64,000 bases of DNA from an uncultured SAR86 cluster bacterium (GCA_902561325.1 CACEOL010000001.1:62001-126000); one strand, 5' to 3'. Positions 1 to 10,900 are shown, numbered from the stretch's first letter. Numbers and translations are program-made. The notes: generated by a model from the letters alone, not told the origin.

Positions 1-20
1 AGTTTTTTCAAGTTTATCCT

Positions 21-944
21 TTATCTAACCGGAGTATGCCATTCGGGAAAAGAAGGTCTTTTTCCCCTGACTTGGTCAAAATAATTTTTCTGAAGAGTTT
101 TTGTTACCTCGCCTCTCATTCCAGAACCAATCTTTTGATTATTCACTTGAGTAATTGGAACAACTTCCGCTGCTGTTCCTGTAAAAAAGAGTTCCTGAGC
201 AGATAAAATGTCTTCTTCAGTTAAATCAGCTACTTTAACCTTTATGCCTATTTCTTCTGCAAGGGAGATTATCGCTTTCCTTGTTATTCCATCTAAGGAA
301 GCCTCCAGATTTGGAGTAAAAAGCTCATTATTTTTTATGGCAAAGAGATTTTCGCCTGAACCTTCTGATATAAAATTCTCAGAATCTAATAATAGAGCTT
401 CGTCATAGCCTTCCTTGAGAGCTTCTTTTAGTGCCATCATGGACTTTACGTAATTACCATTTACTTTAGACCTTGAAACTAAGTTGCCTCGCTCTCTTTT
501 GTAAGAGGATATCTTTACCTTAATTCCTTTCTCAAAAACCTCTGGAGCCATATAACTTGGCCACTCCCATGCGGCAACTATTGTATGAACTTTTAAATCG
601 TCTGCTCTTAAACCTAAACTACCTGAACCATAAAAACACATGGGCCTGATATAAGCCTCTTTTAGGTTATTTAATTTAACAATGTCTATTTGAGCCTGAT
701 TAATTTCTTCTTTGGAAAACGGAATTTCTAAGTCAACTGCTTGAGCAGATGAAAACAACCTATCGGTATGATCGTTCAGCCGAAATATTTTTGTACCATC
801 TGGTGTTTCATATGCTCTAACTCCTTCGAAAACCCCAAGACCATAGTGCAAGGTATGAGTTAAAACATGTACATTGGCTTCCTCTGAATTTACAATTTTG
901 CCGTCAAACCAGATAAAACCTTTTTTTTCTGCCAAAGTTGTCAT
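21..944 (-). CDS. ilvE: branched-chain amino acid aminotransferase
   Basis: PLP enzyme that moves amino groups between glutamate and the 2-oxo acids of Leu, Ile and Val. The N-terminus (FIWFDGKIV, then THTLHYGLGVFEGVRAY) and the central SKVNGNYVKSMMALKEA block are typical of class IV IlvE; the PLP lysine should lie in that central block. The track ORF begins at 1094, but the extra 50 residues have no family resemblance and run into the divergent neighbour. The ATG at 944 gives 307 aa, the normal family length. Only 37 bp separates it from the phosphomannomutase gene on the other strand, so both promoters lie there. Confidence 0.93.
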   Translation of the reverse strand: MTTLAEKKGFIWFDGKIVNSEEANVHVLTHTLHYGLGVFEGVRAYETPDGTKIFRLNDHTDRLFSSAQAVDLEIPFSKEEINQAQIDIVKLNNLKEAYIRPMCFYGSGSLGLRADDLKVHTIVAAWEWPSYMAPEVFEKGIKVKISSYKRERGNLVSRSKVNGNYVKSMMALKEALKEGYDEALLLDSENFISEGSGENLFAIKNNELFTPNLEASLDGITRKAIISLAEEIGIKVKVADLTEEDILSAQELFFTGTAAEVVPITQVNNQKIGSGMRGEVTKTLQKNYFDQVRGKRPSFPEWHTPVR

Positions 945-981
945 AATAAAAAAAAATTCATTATAAAGTGGATAAACTAAT

Positions 982-2355
982 ATGAAAGTTAATTCTGAAA
1001 TTTTCCGAGCATACGATATCAGAGGAATTGTAGATGAAGCGCTTACTGAAGAAGGAATATTCCATATTGGAAAAGCCTTAGGATCCCATATCATCGCTGA
1101 AGGAAGGACATCTATTTTAACTGCTAGAGATGGAAGAATTTCTGGGCCTAGGCTTCTAGATGAATTTCAAAAAGGAGTGATGTCTTCAGGATGTAATGTT
1201 ATTGACATCGGTGAGGTTCCAACACCACTTCTTTATTTTTCTACTTTTAAGACAAATATCTCTGATGGCGTGATGCTTACTGGAAGTCATAATCCAAAAA
1301 ACTACAACGGCTTAAAAATTGTCATTAACAAGAAATCAATGACTAGTGAAAAAATAAAAAAAATAAAGTTAATGATTGAAGAAGAAAGTTTCATGGATGG
1401 TGCAGGTAAATTAACTTCTCTTGATATAAAAGATGACTATCTAAAAGAACTCAAAGAAAAAATAAACATAAATTCAAAGATAAAAGTTTGTCTTGATTGC
1501 GGAAATGGTGTTGGAGGAGTTATTGCTCCTCAGGCTTTTAAACTTCTTGGATTAGATGTTATTGAGCTTTATTCTGAAGTTAATGGAAATTTTCCCAACC
1601 ATCATCCTGATCCCAGTAATCCAAAAAACTTAAAAGACTTGCAAAAAAAGGTTTTAGAGACAAATTCAGATTTAGGAATTGCCCTTGATGGTGACGGCGA
1701 TAGAGTTGGCTTGATTGACAACAAAGGAAACATAATTTTTCCAGACTTATATATGATGCTTTTGGCTGAAGACCTATTAAAAAAAAATTCCAAAGGAAGC
1801 ATTGTCTTTGATGTTAAGTGTTCAACTAATTTAGAAAAAATAATAAAAAATTTCAATGGAACTCCAATAATGTCACGAACGGGACATTCATATATAAAAT
1901 CAAAAATTATCGAAACTAATGCTCTTCTAGGCGGAGAAATGAGTGGGCATATCTTTTTCAATGATGACTGGTATGGATTCGATGATGCTATTTATTCTGC
2001 TCTGAGAATCATAGAAGTTTTATCAAATAGCAAACTCACATCTTATGAGGTTTTCAGTTCTTATCCGAAACATTTCTCTACTCCTGAGATAAATTTAAAA
2101 ATTTCTGAAAAAGATAAATTTAAAATTATTGATGATTTAAAAACTTTAATAAAGCCTTCTGAATATGAGTTGATAGACATAGACGGAATTAGACTTGAAA
2201 ACGAAAATTCATGGGGCCTTGTGAGAGCGTCGAACACTTCGCCAAATCTTGTATTGAGATTTGAGGGTAAAACAGAAAATGACTTATTAGAAATAAAAAA
2301 TTATTTCAAAGAGATTTTGTCTAAAATAGAAATTGATTTACAAATAGATTTCTAA
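982..2355 (+). CDS. phosphomannomutase/phosphoglucomutase (AlgC/ManB type)
   Basis: Interconverts hexose 6- and 1-phosphates for sugar-nucleotide and envelope polysaccharide synthesis. All four signatures of the alpha-D-phosphohexomutase family are visible: the phosphoserine loop TGSHNPKNYNG (Ser about residue 102), the metal loop DGDGDR (about 236-241), the sugar-binding GGEMSGH, and the C-terminal phosphate-binding RASNTSPNLVLRFEG. Its 457 aa suit AlgC-type enzymes. The stop overlaps the argB start as TAATG. The pairing with argB is as in Pseudomonas algC-argB. Which sugar is preferred cannot be read from the sequence. Confidence 0.9.
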   Translation: MKVNSEIFRAYDIRGIVDEALTEEGIFHIGKALGSHIIAEGRTSILTARDGRISGPRLLDEFQKGVMSSGCNVIDIGEVPTPLLYFSTFKTNISDGVMLTGSHNPKNYNGLKIVINKKSMTSEKIKKIKLMIEEESFMDGAGKLTSLDIKDDYLKELKEKININSKIKVCLDCGNGVGGVIAPQAFKLLGLDVIELYSEVNGNFPNHHPDPSNPKNLKDLQKKVLETNSDLGIALDGDGDRVGLIDNKGNIIFPDLYMMLLAEDLLKKNSKGSIVFDVKCSTNLEKIIKNFNGTPIMSRTGHSYIKSKIIETNALLGGEMSGHIFFNDDWYGFDDAIYSALRIIEVLSNSKLTSYEVFSSYPKHFSTPEINLKISEKDKFKIIDDLKTLIKPSEYELIDIDGIRLENENSWGLVRASNTSPNLVLRFEGKTENDLLEIKNYFKEILSKIEIDLQIDF

Positions 2356-3215
2356 TGAGTATCTCTGAAAAAAACGCGATAAACATCTCTAAAGTTTTAA
2401 CTGAAGCACTTCCATATATAAGAAAATTTAGTAACAAAGTTGTTGTCATAAAATATGGTGGAAATGCTATGGAAAATAAAGTTTTACAGAAAAACTTTGC
2501 AAGAGATTTAGTTCTTATGAAAACTGTAGGTATTCATCCAATTCTAATTCACGGGGGAGGACCTCAAATAGATTTTGAGCTAAAAAAAAATAATATTAAA
2601 TTTGAATTTAAAGACGGAATCAGAAAAACCACGTTAGAAATGATTAAGATAGTTCAAAAGGTTCTTGATAACAAAATTAACAAAGATATTTCGGATCTTA
2701 TTCAGTTCTGGGGAGGCAAAACGATTAGGCTTGTAGGAAAGAAAAACTCTCCAATCAAAGCAATAAAGGATAGTAAAAAAAATCTTGGCGAAGTAGGTTT
2801 GGTAAAAAGTATTGATAAGAAAAAAATATTGGTATCTCTAAAAGCAGGCAAAATTCCAGTCATTTCTCCTATAGGTTGGACTTCTAAAGCAGAGCCAATG
2901 AACATTAATGGAGATTTTGCAGCTTGTTCTGTAGCAGCATCATTAAAAGCAGAAAAAATAATATTGCTTACAGATATTTCAGGTGTAAGAGATCTCGAAG
3001 GAAAAAAAATATCTACAATGAATTTAAAAGAAGCAAAAAAGGTTTTAAAAAATAAAAAAAATATTAAAGGAGGAATGTATCCTAAATTAACCGGAGCAAT
3101 TGATTGCTTAGAAAAAGGTGTAAAAAATGCTCACATCGTCGATGGTCGAGTCCCTCACTCGGTTTTAATTGAGCTTTTAACCGATAAAGGAGTTGGTACT
3201 TGGATTAGTAAATAA
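2355..3215 (+). CDS. argB: acetylglutamate kinase
   Basis: Phosphorylates N-acetylglutamate, the second step of arginine synthesis; the next enzyme, ArgC, is also in this window. The N-terminal VVIKYGGNAM and LIHGGGPQI glycine-rich loops are the phosphate-binding signatures of the amino acid kinase fold, and NINGDFAACSVAASL plus KGGMYPK are ArgB-typical. Length (286 aa) is normal. It overlaps the upstream phosphomannomutase by one base and abuts slmA with no spacer, so the three genes are very probably one transcript. Confidence 0.95.
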   Translation: MSISEKNAINISKVLTEALPYIRKFSNKVVVIKYGGNAMENKVLQKNFARDLVLMKTVGIHPILIHGGGPQIDFELKKNNIKFEFKDGIRKTTLEMIKIVQKVLDNKINKDISDLIQFWGGKTIRLVGKKNSPIKAIKDSKKNLGEVGLVKSIDKKKILVSLKAGKIPVISPIGWTSKAEPMNINGDFAACSVAASLKAEKIILLTDISGVRDLEGKKISTMNLKEAKKVLKNKKNIKGGMYPKLTGAIDCLEKGVKNAHIVDGRVPHSVLIELLTDKGVGTWISK

Positions 3216-3800
3216 ATGGAAAAGAAAAAACAACGAAAACTTATAATAATGCAATCTCTTGCTGCAATGCTTGAGGAAAGAGACTTAATGAAAATTACAA
3301 CTGCAGAATTAGCTAAAAGATCAGAAATAACTGAAGCGGCAATCTATAAACACTTTCCAAGCAAAAGAAAAATCTTTGAAGAATTGGTGGTTTTTTTTGA
3401 GGAAAGTATCTTTACAAGAATTAAAGTCATGAAAGAGGAATCAAAACCAGAGGATTTTCCAGGACAATTGATAGCGCTCGTTTTAAAATTTTGTGAAACA
3501 AATAAGGGCTTTTCTAGGATTCTTACTAGAGAAGTTTTCACTGCAGATGAAGTAAAAATAATTGATAAGGTTGCTAACTGTTTTGAGAAAATAAATATAG
3601 AAATAAGGCAATCGCTTCAAGAATATGAGAGAACAACTAAAAAAAAGCTCAATTTAAATTTAACTGCTTCTTGCGACTTATTGCTATCTTGTTTGGAAGG
3701 ACAAATCCAGTCCTTTGTAAGAAGCAAATTCAAAAAAGATTTAAGTGGTTCCTGGGAAGATCAATGGGACTTCTTAAAAAAAGCAATCTTCTCTAATTAA
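3216..3800 (+). CDS. slmA: TetR-family nucleoid occlusion factor (SlmA/Ttk)
   Basis: TetR-fold DNA-binding protein of 194 aa. The N-terminal helix-turn-helix (TTAELAKRSEITEAAIYKHF, then PSKRKIFEELV) closely matches SlmA, which binds chromosomal sites and blocks FtsZ ring assembly over the nucleoid. The ATG follows the argB stop directly. In E. coli slmA sits by dut and coaBC; here those genes are 40 kb away while the phosphomannomutase-argB part stayed attached. Its 3' end overlaps ponA by 8 bases, tail to tail (CTAATTAA carries both stops). A different TetR regulator is possible but less likely given length and context. Confidence 0.85.
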   Translation: MEKKKQRKLIIMQSLAAMLEERDLMKITTAELAKRSEITEAAIYKHFPSKRKIFEELVVFFEESIFTRIKVMKEESKPEDFPGQLIALVLKFCETNKGFSRILTREVFTADEVKIIDKVANCFEKINIEIRQSLQEYERTTKKKLNLNLTASCDLLLSCLEGQIQSFVRSKFKKDLSGSWEDQWDFLKKAIFSN

Positions 3801-6190
3801 GAAAAAGTTCAAACTTCACCCTCTCATCTTCGGGTTTCGCAAGTTCTCCTGTTTCTAGATTTATTTTTCTTGCAATTAAGCCTGAAGGTTTTTTGAATTT
3901 CCCTTTTGGAATTGTATCGATGATTTGTTTTTTATAATTAAGCCAAATCGGTAATGAGGTAGTGCTTCCAAATTCATTATTACCTAAACTAGATGGGTTA
4001 TCATATCCAAACCAAACAGTGGTCAAAATGCTTTCATTGAATCCTGTAAACCAAGTGCTTTCTGCATCATTAGAGGTTCCTGTCTTAGCTGCAAAATCTT
4101 TTCTTCCTAAATCATTGATTTTTCTTCCTGTGCCCCTTTGTGCAGCTTCTTTCAAAATATCATTTATCATAAATGCAATCCTAGGATCTATGATGAAATT
4201 ATCTTCCTCTCCTAAGTCAGTTCCAAACCATTGAGATAAATAATCTCCGGTTTTAGATTTCTTTTCTTCTGAAAAATTAATCTCATTTCCATCTGGGAAA
4301 AGAATTTTATGAATAAAATAAGGAGCAATTTTTTTTCCTCCATTTGCAAAGATAGAAAACAACTCTGCATTTTTCATTGGGCTTGCCCCATACGAGCCAA
4401 GAGCTAGGGACAAATCATTAGGTAACTCCTCTTTGTAGAAACCAAATTTTTCTAAAGATTCCTTAGCATCTTTAATTGATACCTCTTGAAGAAGTTTCAC
4501 ACTAACAACATTTCTGGACTGAACAAGAGCCTCTCTAAGTCTTGTAGGCCCATAAAATTTTCCACTTGCATTTCGTGGTCTCCATATTTCTTCCAAATTT
4601 TGATCTTCAAATACCAGTGGAGAATCAATAATTATTGAAGCCGGATTGAATCCATTTTCAAATGCGGCTGCGTATAAAAATGGCTTAAAATTTGATCCAA
4701 GTTGTGGCTTGGCCTGAATGGCTCGATTAAATTGACTATTTCGAAAATTGTAACCTCCAACAAGTGCTAAAATTTCACCAGTAGCAGGATTTAAGCTTAC
4801 TAAAGCAGATTGAACCTTCGGATGAATTGATAAGGTAATTGAATTGCTCTGACTGTCATCTTTTGAAAGCCAAATAAGATCTCCGCTTTCAAAAAAATCT
4901 GAAAAATTAGTCAATTTTTTATCTTTTCTGTTTTCGTTTATCCTGGGTCTGATTGATTTTTTTAAGTCTACAAGAAGAATGTTTTCTATTTTTCCTTCCT
5001 TGTTTAAAGTCAACAATCTTTTATCTTCAACGGAAATTAAAATCGCGGGTTTAAAATTTTTGAACTCTGCTTGTTGCTCCAGAAATTCCATGGCTTTACT
5101 AAAAGGATTCTTAGCTTCTAACTCGATGCCAAATTCATCCATATAAGAAAATGGATCATATGCAAAAGCGTAAAAAAAATTCTGATCTGTTTTTAAAGCT
5201 CTTAGGCAATAGATACTCATGATTTTCAGGTTTTTCAAATCCATGTCTTTCTTCATAATCTTCTATTCCATCTTCTACAGCTTCTCTTGCAGCTGTCTGA
5301 TAGCTTGAATCTATTGTAGAAAAAACCTGATAACCATCCTTATAAGCGGAAAGACCATAATTCTGGATGATATATTTTCTTATTTCTTCTGCTAAGTAAT
5401 CAGCTTCAACTTCGGGAGAGATTCCAGAAAATGAAGCTGTAACAGGAGCACTAGATGCAATATCAAATTGAGCTTGATTAATAAAATCTAAAGCAAGCAT
5501 TCTTCTCAATACATAGTTTCTTCTATTAATTGCTTTTCTTGGATTTATAAGAGGATTGATTCTGGATGGTGCTTTTGGAAGAGCAGCTATCATTGCATAT
5601 TGTGCAAGATTGAGGTCTTCTAAATTTTTATCATAATAAATTTCTGCCGCTGCTTTAATGCCATAAGCCCTATTCCCCAAAAAAATTTGATTTACATAAA
5701 GCTCGAATATTTCTTCTTTGGTAAAAGAAAAATCTATCTTCAATGCTGTAAAGATTTCTTTTAATTTTCTCTCAAATGTTCTTTCCTTTGTAAGTACATA
5801 ATTCCTTGCAACTTGCATGGTAATAGTTCCGCCCCCGCTTACAATTTCACCCTCTCTCAAAAATTGATAAGCAGCTCTTACCAAGCTTAAGATATCTACA
5901 CCTGTATGATTAAAATAATCGCTATCTTCTGCAGCTAAAAATGCTTTGACAAAGGTATCTGGAATTTCTTCGAACTGTAATTTTGTTCGGTGAATTTCTC
6001 CAAATTCACCAATAAGTTTTCCATCTTTTGTAAAAATTTTTAGAGGAACTTGCAACTCAACAGACGCTACCTCTGAAGAAGAAGGAATTTCTGGAGCAAA
6101 ATATAGATAAATTCCCAAAGTAATTTGTATCGGCAGCAGGATTAGTACCAAAAGAAAATAAAAGAATTTTGATTTAAATAGATCAATCAT
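3793..6190 (-). CDS. mrcA: penicillin-binding protein 1A, frameshifted in a T8 run
   Basis: Bifunctional class A PBP that polymerises and crosslinks peptidoglycan at the inner membrane. The 5' ORF (5156-6190) has an N-terminal membrane anchor and the transglycosylase motifs EDSDYFNHTGVD and GGGTITMQVARN. The 3' ORF (3793-5256) has the transpeptidase motifs SNFK, SRN and KTGT. Both stay open across 5156-5256. The only long homopolymer there is A8 on the plus strand (5172-5179, T8 in the sense strand); a run of seven joins RSEFF to YAFAYDP and gives one 798-aa protein, the family's usual size. I treat the break as a probable sequence error. It is divergent from aroK with 47 bp between them. Confidence 0.88.
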
Positions 6191-6237
6191 GTTTTAAGGT
6201 AAACTTATTTTAATATTTTAGTCTAAGAGATAAGTTT

Positions 6238-6741
6238 ATGAAGGTTTTTTTAGTCGGCCCAATGGGTACAGGTAAGTCCACAACTGGAAGAAATTTATCT
6301 GAAAAATTGGATTATGATTTTTACGACATAGATAAATTGATTGAAAAAGAAGAAAGAAGAAAAATTAAAGATATTTTTGAACAAGATGGTGAAGATTATT
6401 TTCGTCAAAAAGAATCAAAAGCTTTGAGTGAAACTAAAACCCTCCAAAATGTAGTTATTGCTACAGGGGGCGGCATAGTAGAAAGAGAAGAAAACAGATT
6501 GTTTCTGGAGAATGAGGACAAAGTGATTTTTTTAGACTCCTCTCCTGAAAGACAATACGAAAGAACTAAAGATAGTAAAAAACGCCCGTTACTGAATGAC
6601 GGTGACAGTTTGGAAATTTTAAAAAAGCTATATGAGGAGAGATTTAATTTTTACGAAGCAGTATCAAAGAAAAAAATTTCTATGGATAATTCGAATATAG
6701 AAGAAATTTTGAGAAAAATAATAAATTTTTTAGATAAGTGA
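6238..6741 (+). CDS. aroK: shikimate kinase
   Basis: Phosphorylates shikimate with ATP in the aromatic amino acid pathway. The P-loop GPMGTGKST lies at residues 7-15, FYDIDKLIEKEE gives the shikimate-binding aspartate, and ATGGGIVEREENR is the family's glycine-rich signature. Length is 167 aa. The stop TGA overlaps the GTG start of aroB (GTGA), so the two should be translationally coupled. In Pseudomonas pilMNOPQ precedes aroK; here only 47 bp separates aroK from ponA. Confidence 0.95.
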   Translation: MKVFLVGPMGTGKSTTGRNLSEKLDYDFYDIDKLIEKEERRKIKDIFEQDGEDYFRQKESKALSETKTLQNVVIATGGGIVEREENRLFLENEDKVIFLDSSPERQYERTKDSKKRPLLNDGDSLEILKKLYEERFNFYEAVSKKKISMDNSNIEEILRKIINFLDK

Positions 6742-7826
6742 AAATCATTAAAGTAAAAACAGATTCAAAAAACTATGACATAAAGGTTGGCCATGATTTA
6801 CTAGGCTCAACACCTCTTAAAAAATTAGTTTCACAAAAAGATATTTTATTAATAATCGATAACAAAGTTCCTGAATTGTTAATCAATAAGTTGAAGAATA
6901 ATTTAAAAAAGTCTTCTTCAAAAAAAATCAATTCAATAAAAATCAATGCCTCTGAAAATAATAAAAATATGTCATATCTTGCCAAGGTGTATGACTTTTT
7001 AATTAGAAATAATTACTCTAGAGATTGTGTTATTTTTGGTATAGGCGGAGGTATAACCTGTGATATGACTGGTTTTATTGCCTCAACTTTTTTACGAGGT
7101 GTTGATTTTATTTTAGTACCCACAACACTATTATCCCAGGTTGATGCCAGTATAGGAGGGAAGACGGGAGTCAATCATAAGGGATTTAAGAATATGATTG
7201 GAACATTTAACCAGCCTACCCAAGTTATCATCGAGACTAAATTTCTTAAGTCTCTATCAAAGTTAGAAATTCAATGTGGATTAATGGAAGTGATCAAACA
7301 TGGGCTTATTGCAGATAAAGGTTTTTTTGTCTGGATTGAGAAAAACTTAAAACAAATTTTGTCTCTGAAGCCTCAATTTATAGAAAAGACTATAAAAAAA
7401 TCAATCGAAATTAAAGCCAGCGTGGTATCAAAAGATGAAAAAGAAAATGGACTTCGAGCAATTTTAAATTTTGGACATACTTTTGGGCATGCGTTAGAAA
7501 CCATCGGCAGTAATAAGCTTTATGCTCATGGCGAAGCAGTGGCTTTGGGTATGCTAGCAGCTACGAAACTTTCAGAAAGTAGCTCAGATTTAAATCCTAA
7601 GGTTTTTAATAGAGTTCATTCCATGATAAAAAATACCGGCATAAAGGTGAAACTTAAGAAAAAAATCATTCCAAAAGAATTAATTAAATTGATGCAATCT
7701 GACAAAAAAAAGAATAATAGCCAGCTTAAATTTATTTTGCTCAAAAAAATCGGAGAGGCAAAAATCAAAAGTATTAGTAATGAAATGACAATAGAAAATG
7801 CTATAAAAAATAGCTTATTTTATTAG
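6738..7826 (+). CDS. aroB: 3-dehydroquinate synthase
   Basis: NAD- and metal-dependent enzyme that cyclises DAHP to 3-dehydroquinate. The NAD-binding GIGGGITCDMTGFIAS, the block PTTLLSQVDASIGGKTGVNH, and the metal-ligand stretches ECGL-like QCGLMEVIKHG, NFGHTFGHALE and HGEAVALGM are all present. Its 362 aa match the family. Translation starts at GTG inside the aroK stop. A 125-bp spacer with regulatory elements separates it from gltB. Confidence 0.95.
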   Translation: MKIIKVKTDSKNYDIKVGHDLLGSTPLKKLVSQKDILLIIDNKVPELLINKLKNNLKKSSSKKINSIKINASENNKNMSYLAKVYDFLIRNNYSRDCVIFGIGGGITCDMTGFIASTFLRGVDFILVPTTLLSQVDASIGGKTGVNHKGFKNMIGTFNQPTQVIIETKFLKSLSKLEIQCGLMEVIKHGLIADKGFFVWIEKNLKQILSLKPQFIEKTIKKSIEIKASVVSKDEKENGLRAILNFGHTFGHALETIGSNKLYAHGEAVALGMLAATKLSESSSDLNPKVFNRVHSMIKNTGIKVKLKKKIIPKELIKLMQSDKKKNNSQLKFILLKKIGEAKIKSISNEMTIENAIKNSLFY

Positions 7827-7837
7827 TAAAAGTTATA

Positions 7838-7854
7838 TGCACTACTTTGGTGCA
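7838..7854. promoter_or_regulatory. candidate NtrC (NRI) binding site
   Basis: TGCACTACTTTGGTGCA fits the NtrC dyad TGCACC-N5-GGTGCA with one half-site mismatch. It lies about 55 bp upstream of a sigma54-like promoter before gltB, so it could act as a nitrogen-control enhancer for glutamate synthase. Only one clear site is visible; NtrC enhancers often come in pairs. Confidence 0.6.
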
Positions 7855-7900
7855 AAATTAAAATATATATTCTGCTAAATTAAAATTCCTTTTGTATGGG

Positions 7901-7915
7901 GGGCATATCACATGC
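7901..7915 (+). promoter_or_regulatory. candidate sigma54 promoter for gltB
   Basis: GGGCATATCACATGC has the GG-N10-GC spacing of the -24/-12 elements and keeps GGCA and TGC of the consensus TGGCAC-N5-TTGC. A start about 12 bases downstream would leave a leader of roughly 25 bases before the first gltB ATG. Support comes mainly from the upstream NtrC-like dyad and the nitrogen role of gltBD. Confidence 0.45.
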
Positions 7916-7955
7916 CTTAAAAGTGACGCATTGTCCATGCGTTAAAAGGGCATGT
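7910..7955. repeat. nested inverted and direct repeats before gltB
   Basis: The inner hairpin ACGCAT-TGTCC-ATGCGT (7926-7942) lies inside an outer inverted pair ACATGCC (7910-7916) and GGCATGT (7949-7955). A direct repeat overlies these: CATGCCTTAAAAG (7911-7923) and CATGCGTTAAAAG (7936-7948) differ at one base. The structure reaches the first possible gltB start codon, so it could control transcription or translation. Its role is unknown. Confidence 0.6.
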
Positions 7956-10900
7956 TACTAAAAGAGATGAAGGTAATGTGTGCTAAAAAAAATATTAAAA
8001 ATTTAGAAATTAGGCCTAAGAAACAAGGTCTTTATGATCCAGAATTTGAAAGAGATTCTTGTGGGGTCGGTCTAGTCGCAAACATTAAAGGCGTCCCCTC
8101 TAGGGAAATCATGGATGACGCATACATCATTAATTCTAGAATGGATCACAGAGGTGGTTGTGGTTTTGAAGAAAACACCGGAGATGGTGCTGGAATTCTA
8201 TTAGCTCTGCCCCATGGGTTTTTTAAAGAAGAGGCAAAAAAACTTAAGATAAACCTTCCTGAAAAAGGAAATTATGCTGTAGGAAATATTTTCTTTCCGC
8301 AAAAAAAATCCGAGAAAAACTTCTGTAAAAAAACTATTGAGGATGTTTTAAAAAAAGAAAAACTAGAATTATTAGGCTGGCGAAAAGTTCCAATTGATTC
8401 AAAAAAAGCAGACGTGGGGCCAGCTGCTTTAGATTGCAAGCCAGGAATTGAGCAAATTTTCATTAAGGCTCCAAGGAATATCAAGCAAAATGACTTTGAA
8501 AGAAAACTGTATCTGGTAAGAAAAATATTTACTAAAAAATTAAGACAGGAAAGTAATCTTTCTCAAGCTTTGATGTTTTATGCTTGCAGCTTATCTTCAA
8601 GATTAATTGTTTATAAAGGTATGCTAACGCCTTCTCAACTCTTTCCCTTTTTCCCAGACTTAGAGGATAAAACTTTTGAAACCCATCTCGCTATGGTGCA
8701 CTCAAGATTTAGTACAAATACTTTTCCGTCATGGGATAGAGCTCAGCCATGCAGATATATGTGTCATAACGGAGAAATAAATACATTAAAAGGCAACATG
8801 AACCTAATGCAGTCTAGACAAGGAAAGGCTTCTAGCGATTTATACAAGAATAAAATAAATAAACTTTTTCCTATAGCTGAACCTGATTGCTCAGATTCTG
8901 GAAGTTTCGATAATGTTTTAGAGCTCCTGATCATGACAGGCAGAAAACTGCCTGAGGCTGTGATGATGATGATTCCTGAGGCATGGCAAAACGATAAGAA
9001 TATGGCAAAAGTTAAAAAAGACTTTTATCAATATTCTTCCTCTCTTATGGAGCCTTGGGATGGACCGGCCTCGATAGTTTTTACTGATGGTACACAAGTT
9101 GGAGCGGTCTTGGATAGAAATGGTCTCAGACCCAGTAGGTTTTATGTTACTGATAACGATAAAGTAATTATGGCTTCTGAAGTTGGCGTTCTAGAAGTTG
9201 AGCCTAAAACAGTCTTAAGAAAAGGTAGGCTGCAGCCAGGTAAAATGTTTTTAATCGACTTCGAAAAGGGAAAATTAATTTCTGACGAAGAAATAAAAAA
9301 AGAAGTCGCTAATCAGCATCCTTACGGAGATTGGAATAGCAATCAAATCATTGAATTGGATGATTTGCCCTATAAATCAAAAAAATATGTAGTTTCAGAT
9401 TTGATTTCAAAAATGAAAGCTTTTGGGTATACAACTGAGACTTTGGAATTCATGTTGCTTCCTTTGGTAACAGAGTTGAGAGATCCCCTAGGGTCTATGG
9501 GAAATGATGCAGCGCTTGCTTGTTTATCTGATAAGCCTAGGATGATTTACGATTACTTTAAACAATTATTTGCACAAATTACAAACCCCCCCAATAGACT
9601 CTATTCGAGAAGAAATCATCATGTCTTTGGAATGCTTGATTGGTCCTGAAGGCAACCTTCTTTCTACAGATGAAAATAACGTAAAAAGATTAAGACTAGA
9701 GCACCCTATCCTTTCAAATGATGAGCTAGAAAAAATAAGGTCTATCAAGACCAAAGGATACAAATCAAAAACGATAGATATCACTTACAGAAAAGGTTTA
9801 GGAAAAGAAGGGCTTACAAAAGCGTTGAATAAAATTTGTAAAGAATCCTTAAAGGCTATCGATGAAGGATACTCATTTATAATTCTATCTGATAAAAACA
9901 TTACTTCAGATAAATTGGCTTTGAGTACCCTCCTTGCCTGCTCAACAGTTCACAATTTTTTAGTCAAAAAAGAGAAAAGAACTCAAATAGGTATTGTTTT
10001 AGAATCCGGTGAAGCCAGGGAAGTTCACCATCATTGTTTATTGATAGGTTATGGTGCTGATGCAATAAATCCATATCTAGCCTTTGCTGTTTTGGAAAAA
10101 TCTTTAGAAGATGGGGCTCTAGAAGATAAAAATCTAAATAATTCTTCTGATCTTGTTAAAGCTTATAAAAAAGGAGTAGCCAAAGGAATGTTAAAGGTCA
10201 TGGCAAAAATGGGAATTTCAACCTTGCAATCCTACAAAGGGGCACAAATTTTTGAGGCTGTAGGACTTTCAGAAGAAATCATTGAAAAGTCCTTTCCTGG
10301 TACTCCAAGTAGAGTACAGGGTGTAACCTTTGACATCTTGTCTGAAGAAATGGAAAGGCGTCATCTAATGGGTTTTCCTGAAAGTCTAGAAAACAACATT
10401 ACTTCGTTACCAAATCCTGGTGACTTTCACTGGAGGAATGGAGGTGATTCTCATATGTGGGATCCTAAGTCCATTTCAGCCCTTCAAATTGCAGCAAGAA
10501 ACAATGATGAATCTGCATATTGGAACTTTTCAAATCATGCCAATGAAGAAACTACAAAGAATAGTACTCTTAGAGGCTTGATGAAATTTAAATTTTCTAA
10601 GAATCCTTTACCTTTAGATAAAGTAGAACCAGAAAAAGAAATTGTTAAAAGATTTGCAACAGGAGCGATGTCACTTGGATCAATTTCAACTGAAGCTCAC
10701 GAATCTTTGGCTCTTGCTATGAATAAATTAGGTGGAAAATCTAATACTGGAGAAGGTGGAGAAGATCCAATTAGATTTAAACCTCTTGAAGACGGCAGTT
10801 CTAAAAGATCTGCAATCAAACAAGTAGCTTCAGGTAGGTTTGGTGTCACCATGTGGTATTTGACAAATGCTGATGAATTGCAAATCAAAATAGCCCAAGG

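Noticed and set aside
21-1094. N-terminal 50-residue extension of ilvE in the ORF track
   Set aside because: It overlaps the divergent phosphomannomutase gene and has no family similarity; the ATG at 944 gives the standard length.
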